Positions 22,813 to 34,509 are shown, counted from the first letter of the stretch. The stretch is 64,000 nt of DNA from Procambarus clarkii (GCF_040958095.1 NC_091195.1:29211459-29275458), one strand, 5' to 3'. The notes: generated from the letters alone by a model not told the origin. A program made the numbers and translations.

Positions 22813-24814
22813 GACGACTCCCCAGGCAGAGACAGCATTCACCGACATAAAACACAAGCTGGCGGAATTCACCTTGCTCGCACACCCAGTGACTGACGCT
22901 CCCACCAATCTATCTACCGACGCTTCAAACACAGCAATTGGTGCTGTACTACAACAGCTCGTTGAAGGAGAATGGCGCCCAATTGCATTCTTTTCAGCGC
23001 GCCTGTCACCCACTGAAGAGAAGTACAGCACTTTTGATAGGGAACTGCTCGCCATCTACTCAGCCATACAACATTTCCGGCACTTTCTCGAGGGGCGGAA
23101 CTTCCACATCCTCACAGACCACAAACCTCTCACTTATGCGCTGGCGGCCAAGGGTGATGCTCACTCTCCTCGAGTAGCCAACCACCTGGGATTTATTTCC
23201 CAATTTACCTCGGATATCCGTCATGTCAAAGGAACTAATAATGTCATAGCCGATGCACTGTCTCGACCCACCATAAACCACGTCGTGACAAACCCAGCTC
23301 AGGTGGACTATTGTGTAATCAGTAAGGCCCAACGGGAAGACCCTGATCTGCAGCGATTACGAACATCTGACACAGCTCTCCGGTTCATCGAGATTCCCAT
23401 GGAAGGTGGCGGAAGGATAATCTGTGACACCTCACGGACGGGAGCACTTAGGCCCTACATTCCTGCCCAGTTTCGCTGGAAAACGTTCTCAGTATTTCAC
23501 TCCCTAGCACACTCAGGAGTACGTGCTTCCCAGAAACTACTAATGGAGCGTGTTGTATGGCCAGGAATCAATGCCGATGTTCGACGATGGACTCGCTCAT
23601 GTCTCCAGTGCCAGCGAGCGAAAACACATAGTCACACAAAGAGCCCTCTTCAACAGTTTCCGTTACCTTCTGACCGTTTCGAGGTGGTGATTGTAGACAT
23701 CGTTGGACCATTACCGTCGGCAAGAGGATATTCTTATCTACTCACCTGCATCAATCGATTCTCCAGATGGCCGGAAGCAATCCCATTAATCAACATCTCA
23801 GCTGAGTCAGTGGTCCAGGCTTTCCTCTCTGGATGGGTCGCCCGTTTTGGCAGCCCCTCTGTCATCATCACCGACCAAGGACGACAGTTCGAATCATATC
23901 TATGCAAGGAACTTATGGAATTCCTCGGCACCACACATAACCGAACCACAGCATACCACCCTGAGTCGAACGGAATGGTAGAACGCTTTCATAGACAACT
24001 AAAAGCTGCCCTAAGAGCTCAAGCACGCCCTGATGATTGGATCGACAACCTTCCATTAGTCTTGCTTGGCATCCGTTCGGCCACGAAGGAGGGCAGTGGA
24101 TTCTCGGCAGCCGACTTAGTATACGGATCTAGCCTGCGGCTTCCGGGCGAATTCTTAACCCCAACGCCACTTATCACACCCCCAGAGCCCACTTTTGTCC
24201 AGAAATTACGGGCGGCCATGACAAACATTCGGCCTACACCACCACGCCAACCGACAACTCGTGCTACATATGTGCCTCATGAGCTCCACACAACTGAACA
24301 CGTGTTTGTAAGAGTCGACGCTGTTCGACGCCCTCTACAGTCACCTTACGAAGGACCATTTAAAGTGGTTTCTCGAACACCGAAGTTCTTCACCATTGAA
24401 CGCCGAGGACAGCGGGTAAACATCTCCATCGATTGCCTTAAACCAGCACACTGTGACGCTGCCCCAGACATCCCTCCAGAGACACATCCGCCGACTACGC
24501 AGTTCACTTTTCGACCACAGTTACCAGCAGCACCGCCACCTACGACAACGGACGATCCTGTACGACCTCTCACCCTACAACCCCAGTTACCAGCCACACC
24601 ACAACCTGATCCTGCGACGACGGACGATCCTGTGCGACCTCCTACCCTACGACCCCAGTTAGATGACATCAGCGAAGAGGAGGAAGTTAACTTTGATGGT
24701 TATGTAACGCGAGCAGGGCGTACAATTCGCCGACCAGCTAAGTTCCTTGATCAAGTATTTTTCCTTTCATCCCCTGGGAGGGGGAGTTCTGTAGCGAGTA
24801 GATTATCCCAATAA
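22812..24814 (+). CDS. Gypsy-1 RNase H-integrase polyprotein fragment
   Basis: The frame is open from the deletion junction near 22812 (PQAETAFTDIKHKLAEFTLL, the end of the RT connection). The first Met is at 22874. RNase H follows: STDASNTAIGAVL, FDRELLAIY, ILTDHKPLTYA and NVIADALSR. Integrase follows with an HHCC finger (HSLAHSGVRASQ, CLQCQRAK) and the DDE core at VDIVGPL, ITDQGRQFES and SNGMVERFHR. The C-terminus has a Pro/Thr-rich stretch with near-repeated DDPVRP units. The stop lies inside the 3-prime LTR (24 bp past its start). It is intact as an ORF but has no RT, so it cannot act alone. Confidence 0.9.
24774..24789 (+). other. Gypsy-1 polypurine tract
   Basis: The purine-rich TGGGAGGGGGAGTTC run immediately precedes the 3-prime LTR, the expected site for plus-strand priming. 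Confidence 0.7.
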
Positions 24815-25124
24815 TATACTCGCTCCAAATGCATTGTTAATATTCCTGTCAACCTTTGGAGATGAATGAGGTGAGGCGTTGCCTGGGCAACACGGTGAGG
24901 TGTTGCCCGAGCATATAAGCAGCGGTGTAGCGAACATTGGCTAGTCTACTTTCAAGTGTGGTCTAGAGCAGACACTTGCGAGATACTGTACCGACGCTCA
25001 GTGCGCTCAACTCACACCAAAGTATCACCTGTGTACTTCTGTATATTCGACCAAATATATATATAGTATCTTAGTGTCTGTGTTTATTTGTCACCATACT
25101 TTACGTAACAATAGAACCGTTACA
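24790..25124 (+). repeat. Gypsy-1 3-prime LTR (335 bp)
   Basis: Same TGTAGCGAG start and CGTTACA end as the 5-prime copy, plus an extra 24 bp near 24884. I-C resumes directly after it (ACACCAACATGGCTGGG). Confidence 0.9.
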
Positions 25125-26815
25125 ACACCAACATGGCTGGGACCCCAGCAAAACTCTACTGACTTAAATTTACTGGAGATAAGAAACGGCCAATGTTGAA
25201 TCTCGATGACCATTGGGTGGACCGGATTAAAGGACCCCAAAGATATAAGGGCACTACGAGAGTCAACTACCACCACAAATGAGGAGTGACAATGAGAAAG
25301 CAGGAGACGAAGAGCATAGAGAATAGTATAAAGTTCTGCTGTGAAGATATAAGGGCACTACGAGAGTCAACTACCACCACAAATGAGGAGTGACAATGAG
25401 AAAGCAGGAGACGAAGAGCATAGAGAATAGTATAAAGTTCTGCTGTGAAGATGCAGCCTCCGGAGCCTCCGGAGGAAGGTGACACATATAAGTGTGGTCA
25501 GGAAAAACAACAGTAGTCCACACCATCAGCAGACTTAGACCCATCGGTGAAGATGGAAACGGAGTGGGAGGGTGAAGAAAAGTGCTCAAGAAAATGGTGT
25601 TTCAGAACTGTAGGAGGGGTTAAAGCTTTAGTGATGCAGGTCGGGGTAGTACAAAATTTGGGAAGGTGAAACCTCCAAGGGGAGGCAAGGACGGAACAAT
25701 ACGAGGAAAAACATTGGTAATACGAACCGAAAGAGAATCTTGTAAGCGAGACAAACGAACAGAGAGAAGAAGGTGTTGAAGAGGGACAGAAGCTGCAGGA
25801 GGGGTAAAAGTCAGAGCACGAGAGAGGCGAGAGTGAGGATGCTGTAAGGACCATGAAAGATAGCAAAGACAGTAGCAATCACAGCGGTCCTGGAGAGATG
25901 GGAAGCCAGTGTCAGCATACAAGCTAAAGGTAAGAGTTGAACGAAAGGCACCAGAGCTGAGGCGCAACCCAGTATGGTGCAAAGGATCAAGACGGGAAAG
26001 AGTAGAAGCAGAAGCAGAAGAGTATGCAAGGCAACCATAATCGAGTTTAGACAGGACGAGAGAGGAGTGCAAATAGATGAGCATGCGCCTATCCGCTCCC
26101 CAAGAAGTATGGAACAAAACCTTAAGCAGGTTAAGGGCCTTAGAGCATTCAACTCGGAGGTAAGAGATATGGAGCGACCAAGACAAACGAGTGTCAAAGA
26201 TTAACCCCAAAAACTTTGTGGAATCTTTGTATAATTATAAAATAGGCCATAAAGTTGCAAAGGACAAAGGACAACATGCTTTCGAGTTAAAGTCATAGCA
26301 CAAGTCTTAGTTGCAGAGAACTTGAAGCCATGATTGGTGGCCCATGATGACACGGCATCAATCTCAAGTTGAAGCCGCCGTTGAAGGAGAGGCGACTCAT
26401 CACCTCGACTGCAAAGAGTTCGATCGTCGACATAAAGAGCGGAGAAGATGCCAGAAGAAAGGGAGGAAAGAAGACTACTGAGGGAAACCAGAAAAAGAGT
26501 AGTGCTCAGAACGCTACCTTGAGGTACACCTTTGTATTGACAAAAAGAGGTAGAGAGAGTGGTACAAAGCCTGACTCGAAAGGAACGATGAAAGAGGAAG
26601 CTTTGGAGGAAGAGAGAGAGATTACCACGATGACCAAAAGAACGAAGTTGGGACAGAATATGGTATCTCCAGGATATGTCGTAAGCCTTTTCCAGGTCAA
26701 AAAGGACAGCAACAACGGAGGTCTTCGCAGCAAAAGCAGTACGAATATAGACCTCCAAGTTCACCAGGACATCAGTTGTGCTACGGCACTTGCGAAAACC
26801 AAATTGAACCTCCAA
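25125..26815 (-). pseudogene. I-C copy 2: RT and RNase H part
   Basis: RT frame 26201-26815 has FGFRKCRSTTDVLVNLE, LFDLEKAYDISWRYHIL, GVPQGSVLS and YVDDRTL, which changes the residue after YVDD compared with copy 1. Frames 25620-26210 and 25498-25878 cover the post-RT region and the RNase H start (FTDGSKSADG). RNase H continues to WGPSHVGV near 25125. Frameshifts are frequent. Truncated upstream at 26815. Confidence 0.85.
25245..25452. repeat. 104-bp tandem duplication within I-C copy 2
   Basis: The block starting ATAAGGGCACTACGAGAGTC occurs at 25245 and again at 25349, nearly identical through GTTCTGCTGTGAAGAT. It duplicates part of the RNase H region, is absent from copy 1 and so arose after insertion. 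Confidence 0.9.
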
Positions 26816-27428
26816 TGTACCTTCTTGTATATAAATAAATAAAAAAAAAATATTTAAAATATTTAAAATTAAAAATATACACTTTTAATTAAAAGTGTAT
26901 ATTTAAAATATACACTACACACACACACTAAACCCACACACACTAAATAATATTGTAAATAAGAAATTAAAAAGGGTTCACTCATGGATGTTTGCCAACC
27001 ACTCACACTAAACACAGAAAACACCTACCACATTTCATTTGGAAGTAAATCATCACACCAAATTCACGTTTAGATAGACAATGTCAACATTCCATTAAAA
27101 ATGAAGGAACGTTCTTTTGGGCTATACATAATAAAAAGAGACTAAACTTCCGCACCCACATACAGCAAACATGCAAAAACTCTCAAAAACTGTTAATATA
27201 TGAATTTTTAGAATATACCATGTCCCCACTCTGCTCTCCTTTCAATATTCCACCAGCTTAATCTATACCTATCATACTGTATCTGTGCATGGGGATTCAA
27301 ATACTACAAATTACCTTAAGCCCATCATCACTTACCAAAAATCGCTAATCAGAACTATAACAAACTGTGTCTTTAGAGAACACACAGACCCTTTGTTTAA
27401 ATCCCTAAACATGCTAAACATTACTATA

Positions 27429-27476
27429 TAATAATAATAATAGTTATAATAATAATACTGTAATAATAGTACTGTT

Positions 27477-27527
<51 letters not shown>

Positions 27528-27530
27528 TTT
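27429..27530. repeat. (TAA)n / (AAT)n microsatellite
   Basis: Imperfect then perfect trinucleotide repeat ending where an inverted LINE-A tail begins (TGTTTATTCAGGTATAAGTA). It may be the expanded 3-prime tail of that LINE copy. Confidence 0.9.
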
Positions 27531-27720
27531 ATTCAGGTATAAGTACATACATACAAAATGAGTTACAAACAGAATGTTGGATTTCTAGCTAGAGCTAGTT
27601 TATATTATGCCTAAAGCAACTAATAGGTATTAGCATTTTGGGCATGATGTGGGAAAAAACTTAAAACTAATTGAGATCATAAGCATTAACTGAACTGAAA
27701 TAGGAAAAAAATTACAATAC
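27526..27720 (-). repeat. LINE-A 3-prime tail fragment
   Basis: On the minus strand it reads CATCATGCCCAAAATGC, then GGCATAATATAAACTAGC and TACTTATACCTGAATAAAC, the LINE-A 3-prime UTR layout. It is only the last 200 bp. Confidence 0.7.
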
Positions 27721-28064
27721 TTACTCCATACATATTTTTCTGCGCATTTACATGTTCAAAACCCATTCCTAAATGCTAATACTCATCTAATACTCTTCCT
27801 TGAAAGATCTAACAGAACCCATAAGCTCCACATCAGAAATAAATATCTCTTTGATATCATTGACCAAAAATGCAAATGTGATTGATAGAAAGGCTAATGT
27901 AATTGTCAGTAAGACTAATACAGTATACGTGACAGTCATGCTAATATAACTGCCAGTCAGGCACTTAAAATTGACAGTGAATTAAACTAATGTTAAGAAT
28001 CCGAATCGGGATACTGTTAACTTTTTAAATTTTGTTACAAATTACCTACTTAAAATTATCTATT

Positions 28065-28205
28065 AGAGTAAGGACTAGCCCAAAACGCTATACGTATCTG
28101 TGACTTTACAAGAATGTAAAAACTTAAATGCTATGTACTCTCATAAACCCAATGTACCTTCTTGTGTATATACAAATAAATAAATAAATTAATTAATTAA
28201 ATAAA
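28065..28205 (+). repeat. LINE 3-prime tail with (AAAT)n end
   Basis: CCCAAAACGCTATACGTATC followed by CTTTACAAGAATGTAA and TGTACCTTCTTGTGTATA, then (AAAT)n. This tail resembles the SINE tail at 12833-12900 (CGAAACGCTACGCAT, TACAAGAATGTAAC) even more than LINE-A does. Confidence 0.6.
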
Positions 28206-28934
28206 TGTAATTGTCAGACAATTATAGTATACTGATAAAGTTAGGCAAGAGAAATATAAATTTCTGACCAAGTTATTAATGCCAGTCTACTATAAACAAT
28301 TAGGTGATATATATATTTCTAATATAGATAAGTAAAACTAATAATTAGGCTTAAACAAAATATAAAAAATGTATATCTGTTTGCATAATAATATGACAAG
28401 GAAATTCCTTGAAAAATATACATTTCTCCTACCAATAAAAAGATATCGTCTTGAGTACATTTCAAACTATGTTCTCCACTAGCTCCAATGCTAAATAATA
28501 TCACAACAAAAATGTTCATAACATACATAGATATATAAATTATATTTTAAATAAATCTCTAAAGAGAATAAAAATAGAAAGCACAATATTATTTATATAA
28601 AAAAAAATTGTTTCATCACTGCTAAAATAAAGAAATATTTCTTTACTTATGAGCAATTTTAAGTTTTTCTACAGTGACAGCGTCTCCATCTCTTGCTTGG
28701 TCTATGAGGAGAATCACTTTTATTAAAGAACCAAAAAAAAAAAAATACCATTAGATTTTCACCTGTCAAATTGAAGCGAATTTCTCAAACAAAATATACA
28801 TAATTATCTCTGTAGGACATACAAATGACATAGTGAAACAATATTTTCAGGATGAAGCTAAATTTCCAAATTGTATATTATATTAAAGGTAAGTTAATGT
28901 ACTAATGTGTGTCTCATTATACTTCAACAGTCAT

Positions 28935-30032
28935 TCAATCAACTTTCATACTCAAGGTGTTCAGCTTATAACCTGAATGCATCATCTTGTGCCTCATCAT
29001 ATTTCCAATATGACTGAATCTTTTCCCACATTCTGGATATTCATGAGGTTTCTCACCTGAATGCACAAACATGTGTTTTATTATAGTTCCACGTTCTTTA
29101 AATTTGTTGCCACACTCAGCACATTCAAAAGGTTTTTGATCCGTATGCACTGTCCTGTGCCTCGTCATAGTTCTACAGTGCCTGAATCTTTTCCCACACT
29201 CTGGACATTCATGAGGTTTCTCACCTGAATGCACAAACATGTGTTTTATTAAAGTTCCACGTTCTTTATATTTGTTGCCACACTCAGCACATTCGAAAGG
29301 TTTATGATCCATATGCACTGTCCTGTGATTCTTCACATGTCCAAGACGCCTGAATCTCTTCCCACACTCTGGACATTCATGACGTTTCTCATCCGAATGC
29401 ACTAACATGTGTGTTAATATACTTCCACGTTTTTTAAATTTGTTGTCACACTCAGCACATTCAAAAGGTTTATGATCTATATGCACTGTCCTGTGAATCT
29501 TCATATCTCCAAGACGCCTGAATCTCTTCCCACACTCTGGACATTCATGAGGTTTCTCATCCGAATGCACTAACATGTGATCCTTCACATTTCTAGGACG
29601 CCTGAATCTCTTCCAACACTCTGGACATTCATAAGGTTTCTCATCAGAATGCACTAATATGTGAGTCTTCACATGTTCAAGACTCTTGAATCTCTTCCAA
29701 CACTCTGGACATTCATGAGGTTTCTCATCCGAATGCACTAACATGTGATCCTTCACATTTCCAAGACGCTTGAATCTCTTCCCACACTCTGGACATTCAT
29801 GAGGTTTCTCACCCGAATGAACTAATATGTGAGTCTTCACATATTCAAGATATTTAAATCTCTTCCCACACTCTGGACACTCATGAGGTTTCTCATCCGA
29901 ATGCACTAACATGTGCCTCTTCATACCACTAAGATAAGTGAATACCTTCGCACACTGTGGACACTGGTGAGTACTCATCTTCTTTATGACAGGTGCAGTT
30001 TGTGTGAAGGTTTTCCCCTGGGATGACTGCAT
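28935..30032 (-). CDS. C2H2 zinc-finger protein, 12 tandem fingers
   Basis: A probable nuclear DNA-binding protein of 365 residues. The first ATG of the open frame is at 30032; the frame itself is open back to about 30125. Twelve 28-residue finger units follow a short N-terminus (KTFTQTAPVIKK). Each is CPECGKRF-like with TH or RH pairs and HSDEKPHE or HSGEKPHE linkers. Fingers 6-11 alternate CPECGKRF and CAECGNKF types, pointing to growth by two-finger duplication. The last finger has Tyr in place of the first Cys and is probably dead. The frame is uninterrupted over about 1.1 kb among decayed transposons, so it is likely under selection. There is no KRAB, ZAD or BTB domain in view; an upstream exon could supply one. 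Confidence 0.9.
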   Translation of the reverse strand: MQSSQGKTFTQTAPVIKKMSTHQCPQCAKVFTYLSGMKRHMLVHSDEKPHECPECGKRFKYLEYVKTHILVHSGEKPHECPECGKRFKRLGNVKDHMLVHSDEKPHECPECWKRFKSLEHVKTHILVHSDEKPYECPECWKRFRRPRNVKDHMLVHSDEKPHECPECGKRFRRLGDMKIHRTVHIDHKPFECAECDNKFKKRGSILTHMLVHSDEKRHECPECGKRFRRLGHVKNHRTVHMDHKPFECAECGNKYKERGTLIKHMFVHSGEKPHECPECGKRFRHCRTMTRHRTVHTDQKPFECAECGNKFKERGTIIKHMFVHSGEKPHEYPECGKRFSHIGNMMRHKMMHSGYKLNTLSMKVD

Positions 30033-30240
30033 GAGTGGTGATGTTGAGAGACGCGTCAATGTTGACGGTTGGGCAAGGCTTGAGTGTTGTATCTTAGAGT
30101 TAGATTTGAAGTGAGCACTTGGTGGTCAATGGTGGTGCTTCTTCTTTATGATAGATGCAGTTTGAGTCAAGGTTTTATGCTCCAGTCTGGACACTCACCA
30201 GCTGTTCCTAACAAAATGGCGCCCAATGCGCATACAAGCG
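30033..30240 (-). promoter_or_regulatory. 5-prime region of the zinc-finger gene with duplicated exon motif
   Basis: A second copy of the TQTAxxIKK-coding block (30137-30168, TQTASIIKK) lies about 150 bp upstream of the one in the gene. Further up is AAAATGGCGCC (30213-30223), a YY1-like site often found at TATA-less start regions. Similar blocks recur at 47.0 kb and 63.4 kb. A 5-prime UTR or first exon is inferred; no TATA box was seen. Confidence 0.45.
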
Positions 30241-31365
<1,125 letters not shown>

Positions 31366-31535
31366 GCGAACAAGCCTGAATGGTCCCCAGGACAATATGC
31401 AACTGAAAACTCACACCCCAGAAGTGACTCGAACCCATACTCCCAGGAGCAACGCAACTGGTATGTACAAGACGCCTTAATCCACTTGACCATCACGACC
31501 GGACAAAATGAGGTGATAGCCGAGGCTATTTGAAC
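31366..31535 (-). mobile_element. tRNA-derived SINE
   Basis: On the minus strand, A-box-like TGGTCAAGTGGATTAAGGCG (31473-31492) and B-box GGTTCGAGTC (31426-31435) are spaced as in a Leu/Ser-type tRNA with a long variable arm. The body ends CCATTCAGGCTTGTTCGC and runs into (TA)n. A second tail piece with the same end lies at 31624-31660, so two copies sat in tandem. Confidence 0.7.
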
Positions 31536-31657
31536 CACCCCACCGCCGGCACTCGGATAGTAATCTTGGGCATAGCATTTTACCAAATCACCTCATTCTT
31601 TGGGGCACACGTGAGGAACTCAAATGCGAACAAGCCTGAATGGTCCCCAGTTTTCAG

Positions 31658-31660
<3 letters not shown>

Positions 31661-31754
<94 letters not shown>
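31661..31754. repeat. (TA)n microsatellite
   Basis: TA repeat between a SINE tail and the end of the PLE repeat (TTAGTATATTTTGG). Confidence 0.97.
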
Positions 31755-31756
<2 letters not shown>

Positions 31757-31917
31757 TATATTTTGGTAGCAGTCTTTCCTGTAGACATATATTATTAAAT
31801 ATGACCGAAAAAGTAAGATTAATAATTCTAACACGAATTTTCTCGATCTTTCGTACGTTTCTTTTCACTGTTGGTGGTAATTCAAAAATCAATTCTCCAA
31901 AATTCATTTTTATTTCT

Positions 31918-31972
31918 AGTCTGACGCGAAACTTGAGCGCGTTTCGTAAAACTTATTACATTTTCAAAGACT
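31918..31972 (-). ncRNA. Hammerhead-ribozyme-like motif in PLE repeat (copy 1, left arm)
   Basis: On the minus strand: stem I AGTCT/AGACT; core TTGAAAAT in place of CTGATGA; stem II GTAA/TTAC; conserved GAAA; stem III CGCG/CGCG (one mismatch possible in this copy); cleavage-site TC before stem I. The layout is that of a hammerhead with a degenerate CUGAUGA box. Penelope elements are known to carry hammerhead motifs. Activity is unproven. Confidence 0.45.
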
Positions 31973-32125
31973 TTAGTTTTCACATACACAACTGAATAGA
32001 ACTTACACATCTTCGATTTGTTTATATCTACATTTGAGTGAGGTGGTATTAATAGGGTATTAAATTCCTAAACACAAGACAGAACACGAAACAATGGGTA
32101 TTGAATGGAAGTGATTGTAGAAAGC

Positions 32126-32521
32126 CTATTGGTCCATATTGCTTGATGCTTCTATATTGGAGCGGAGTCTTGAGGTGGGTAGAATATAGTTGTTCATTAA
32201 TTGGCTGTTGATTGCTGGTGTTGACTTCTTGATGTGTAGTGCCTCGCAGACGTCAAGCCGCCTGCTATCGCTGTATCTATCGATGATTTCTGTGTTGTTT
32301 ACTAGGATTTCTCTGGCGATGGTTTGGTTGTGGGAAGAGATTATATGTTCCTTAATGGAGCCCTGCTGCTTATGCATCGTTAAACGCCTAGAAAGAGATG
32401 TTGTTGTCTTGCCTATATACTGGGTTTTTTGGAGCTTACAGTCCCCAAGAGGGCATTTGAAGGCATAGACGACGTTGGTCTCTTTTAAAGCGTTCTGCAT
32501 TGTGTCTGGAGAGTTTCTCAT
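32126..32521 (-). CDS. PLE GIY-YIG endonuclease domain
   Basis: The GIY-YIG domain at the C-terminus of canonical Penelope polyproteins nicks DNA for insertion. Seen here: VVYAFKCPLGDC (GIY equivalent with the CX4C of the Penelope-specific zinc motif), QYIGKTTTSLSRRLTMH (YIG and the arginine), and EALHIKKS carrying the likely catalytic Glu. It is open over 131 codons, but only the C-terminal part of the protein is present, so it is a fragment. Confidence 0.8.
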   Translation of the reverse strand: MRNSPDTMQNALKETNVVYAFKCPLGDCKLQKTQYIGKTTTSLSRRLTMHKQQGSIKEHIISSHNQTIAREILVNNTEIIDRYSDSRRLDVCEALHIKKSTPAINSQLMNNYILPTSRLRSNIEASSNMDQ

Positions 32522-32716
32522 GAGTAGGCTGGCCGTTTTTCTGGTTTTATAGTAAATCGACTACTATAAATTTATAGTAGAGGATATAACTTCTGTCTTG
32601 TGTTTAGGAATTTAATACCCTATTAATACTACCTCACCCCATCCACCTCACTCAAATGTAGATATAAACAAATCGAAGATGTGTAAGTTCTATTCAGTTG
32701 TGTATGTGTAAACTAA

Positions 32717-32771
32717 AGTCTTTGAAAATGTAATAAGTTTTACGAAACGCGCTCAAGTGTCGCGTCAGACT
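32717..32771 (+). ncRNA. Hammerhead-like motif (PLE copy 1, right arm)
   Basis: Plus-strand copy: AGTCT, TTGAAAAT, GTAATAAGTTTTAC hairpin, GAAA, CGCG, loop CTCAAGTGT, CGCG, TC, AGACT. All three stems are intact. Confidence 0.45.
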
Positions 32772-32905
32772 AGATATAAAAATGAATTTTGGAGAATTGA
32801 TTTTTGAATTACCACCAACAGTGAAAAGAAACGTACGAAAGATCGAGAAAATTCATGTTAGAATTATTAATCTTACTTTTTCGGTCATATTTATTAATAT
32901 ATATA

Positions 32906-33930
32906 TATAAATAAATAAATAATAAATATGTTTATTCAGGTAAGGTACATACATACAAGTGATGTTACATTAATGGATCAATATATAGATAGAGCTAGTA
33001 CATACAATGCCTAAAGCCACCATTACGCAATGCGTTTCGGGCAGGAAAAACATTAATATCTAGAACTTAATACGAATTGAGCATAAAGAATAAAATGTGT
33101 TGAGAACAAATACAAATAAAGATAAAAAAAAAGGGGGGAACATGACTGAAAAGCAGCACAAATACAATAGGTTGACAAACAGTGTTCATTAAAAAAAAAA
33201 AAAACCAGACATGGGTTGACAATAGAGGGGTAAGGATAGGTTACAGGGAATTTATTAGGTAGTGTTTAGTTTTTATCTTAAACTGGTTGAGAGAGGTACA
33301 GTTTTTAACATGGTTGGGAAGGTCATTCCACATTCTGGGCCCCTTGATTTGTAGAGCATTTCTAGTTTGATTAAGTCGTACTCTAGGAATATCAAAACTA
33401 TATTTATTTCTGGTGTAGTGCTCATGGGTTCTGTTACAACCTTCTATGAAGCTTTTAAGATCAGGATTGGCATTATAGTTTAGCGTTTTATATATGTATA
33501 ATACACATGAGAGAATGTGCAGTGACTTAATGCCTAACATATTCAGAGATTTGAGTAGGGGTACCGAGTGATGTCTGGGGCCAAAGTTGGATATTGTCCT
33601 AATAGCAGCTTTGTGTTGAGTAATTAGAAGACGTAAGTGATTTTGGGTAGTAGAGCCCCAAGCACAAATACCATAATTGAGATATGGATAGATAAGGGAG
33701 TAATAGAGAGTCACCAGGGCAGGGCGTGGTACATAATATCTGATCTTAGAAAGAATGCCCACAGTTTTTGAAACTTTTTTTGATATATTTAGAATGTGTC
33801 CCTGGAAATTCAGCTTGTGGTCAATGAGAATGCCAAGGAATTTACCATCTAATTTGTTACAAATTTGGGTATTGTTTATTTTGAGATTTATTTGATTAGA
33901 GGATTTATTGCCAGACAGAATATAGAAAGT
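32906..33930 (-). mobile_element. LINE-A 3-prime half
   Basis: Minus strand from about FGNKSSNQI through KFLGILIDHKLNFQGHIL, LNYGICAWGS and GPRMWNDLPNHVK, and the 3-prime UTR to 32906. The C-terminal frame is intact (33241 upward), and similarity to the 50-53 kb copy is very high, so it is recent. It is truncated at about 33930 against (TA)n-like sequence, and inserted within PLE/TA sequence. Confidence 0.85.
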
Positions 33931-33959
33931 ATATATAGAATATATATACAGAATATAGA

Positions 33960-34069
<110 letters not shown>

Positions 34070-34190
34070 AAATATGACCGAAAAAGTAAGATTAATAATT
34101 CTAACACGAATTTTCTCAATCTTTCGTACATTTCTTTTCACTGTTGGAGGTAATTCAAAAATCAATTCTCCAAAATTCATTTTTATTTCT

Positions 34191-34243
34191 AGTCTGACGT
34201 GACACGAGCGCGTTTCGTAAAACTTATTACATTTTCAAAGACT
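34191..34243 (-). ncRNA. Hammerhead-like motif (PLE copy 2)
   Basis: Same parts on the minus strand. Stem III reads CGCG/CACG, one mismatch consistent with CpG decay. Confidence 0.4.
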
Positions 34244-34509
34244 TTAGTTTACAAATACACAACTGAATAGAACTTACGCATCTCCGATTTTGTTCATATC
34301 TATATTTGAGTGAGGTGGATGGGGTGAGGTGGCATTAATAGGGTATTAATTTCATCAACACAAGACAGAACAAGAGGTGGCATTAATAGGGTATTAATTT
34401 CATCAACACAAGACAGAACACGAAACAATGGGTATTGAAATGGAAGTGATTGTAGAAAGCCTATTGGTCCATATTTCTTGATGCTTCTATATTGGAGTGG
34501 AGTCTTGAG

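Larger units (their letters stand above)
22031..25124 (+). mobile_element. Gypsy-1: LTR retrotransposon with PR/RT deletion
   Basis: Two direct LTRs (22031-22341 and 24790-25124) flank a 2.45-kb interior with gag remnants, then RNase H and integrase. Protease and reverse transcriptase are missing. It is inserted in I-C copy 2. The flanks ACTC (left) and ACAC (right) give an imperfect 4-bp duplication. An internal deletion derivative of a Ty3/Gypsy element fits. Confidence 0.9.
13619..26815 (-). mobile_element. I-C copy 2, broken by three nested insertions
   Basis: I-C sequence appears in collinear pieces: 13619-13745, 18412-18616, 21770-22030 and 25125-26815. Aligned to copy 1 they join with little loss. 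The interruptions are TIR-1 (13746-18411), LINE-E (18617-21769) and Gypsy-1 (22031-25124). The element is truncated in the RT at 26815, so ORF1 and EN are absent. Confidence 0.85.
27000..27900 (+). pseudogene. Very old LINE-A-related RT C-terminus
   Basis: Broken frames show FGSKSSHQI, LSYCICAWGF, NQNYNKL and, after an interruption, NRTHKLHIRNKYLFDI. These parallel FGNKSSNQI, LNYGICAWGS and HHTRNKYSFDI of LINE-A. Divergence is much higher than between the other copies, so it is an older insertion. It is interrupted by the (TAA)n array and a LINE-A tail. Confidence 0.6.
26816..28930. other. AT-rich debris with decayed LINE-A relatives
   Basis: No intact gene. Recognisable pieces are annotated separately: an old LINE-A-like RT C-terminus (27000-27900, plus strand), a (TAA)n array, and two LINE 3-prime tails. 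From 28206 to 28930 I see only AT-rich sequence downstream of the zinc-finger gene, with AATAAA-type words on the minus strand near 28717. Confidence 0.55.
31755..32900 (-). mobile_element. PLE copy 1: GIY-YIG unit between inverted terminal repeats
   Basis: About 300 bp at 31795-32090 recur in inverted orientation at 32590-32893 (shared blocks: ATATGACCGAAAAAGTAAG, TTCGTAAAACTTATTACATT, ACACAAGACAGAA). Between them is the GIY-YIG part of a Penelope-like element on the minus strand. The RT is absent. The inner junction contains a palindrome (ACTACTATAAATTTATAGTAG, around 32562). Penelope elements are known for terminal repeats in either orientation. Confidence 0.75.

Noticed and set aside
31420-31495. 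A possible functional tRNA gene
   Set aside because: A and B boxes are present, but the cloverleaf is not complete and the sequence continues into a SINE body.
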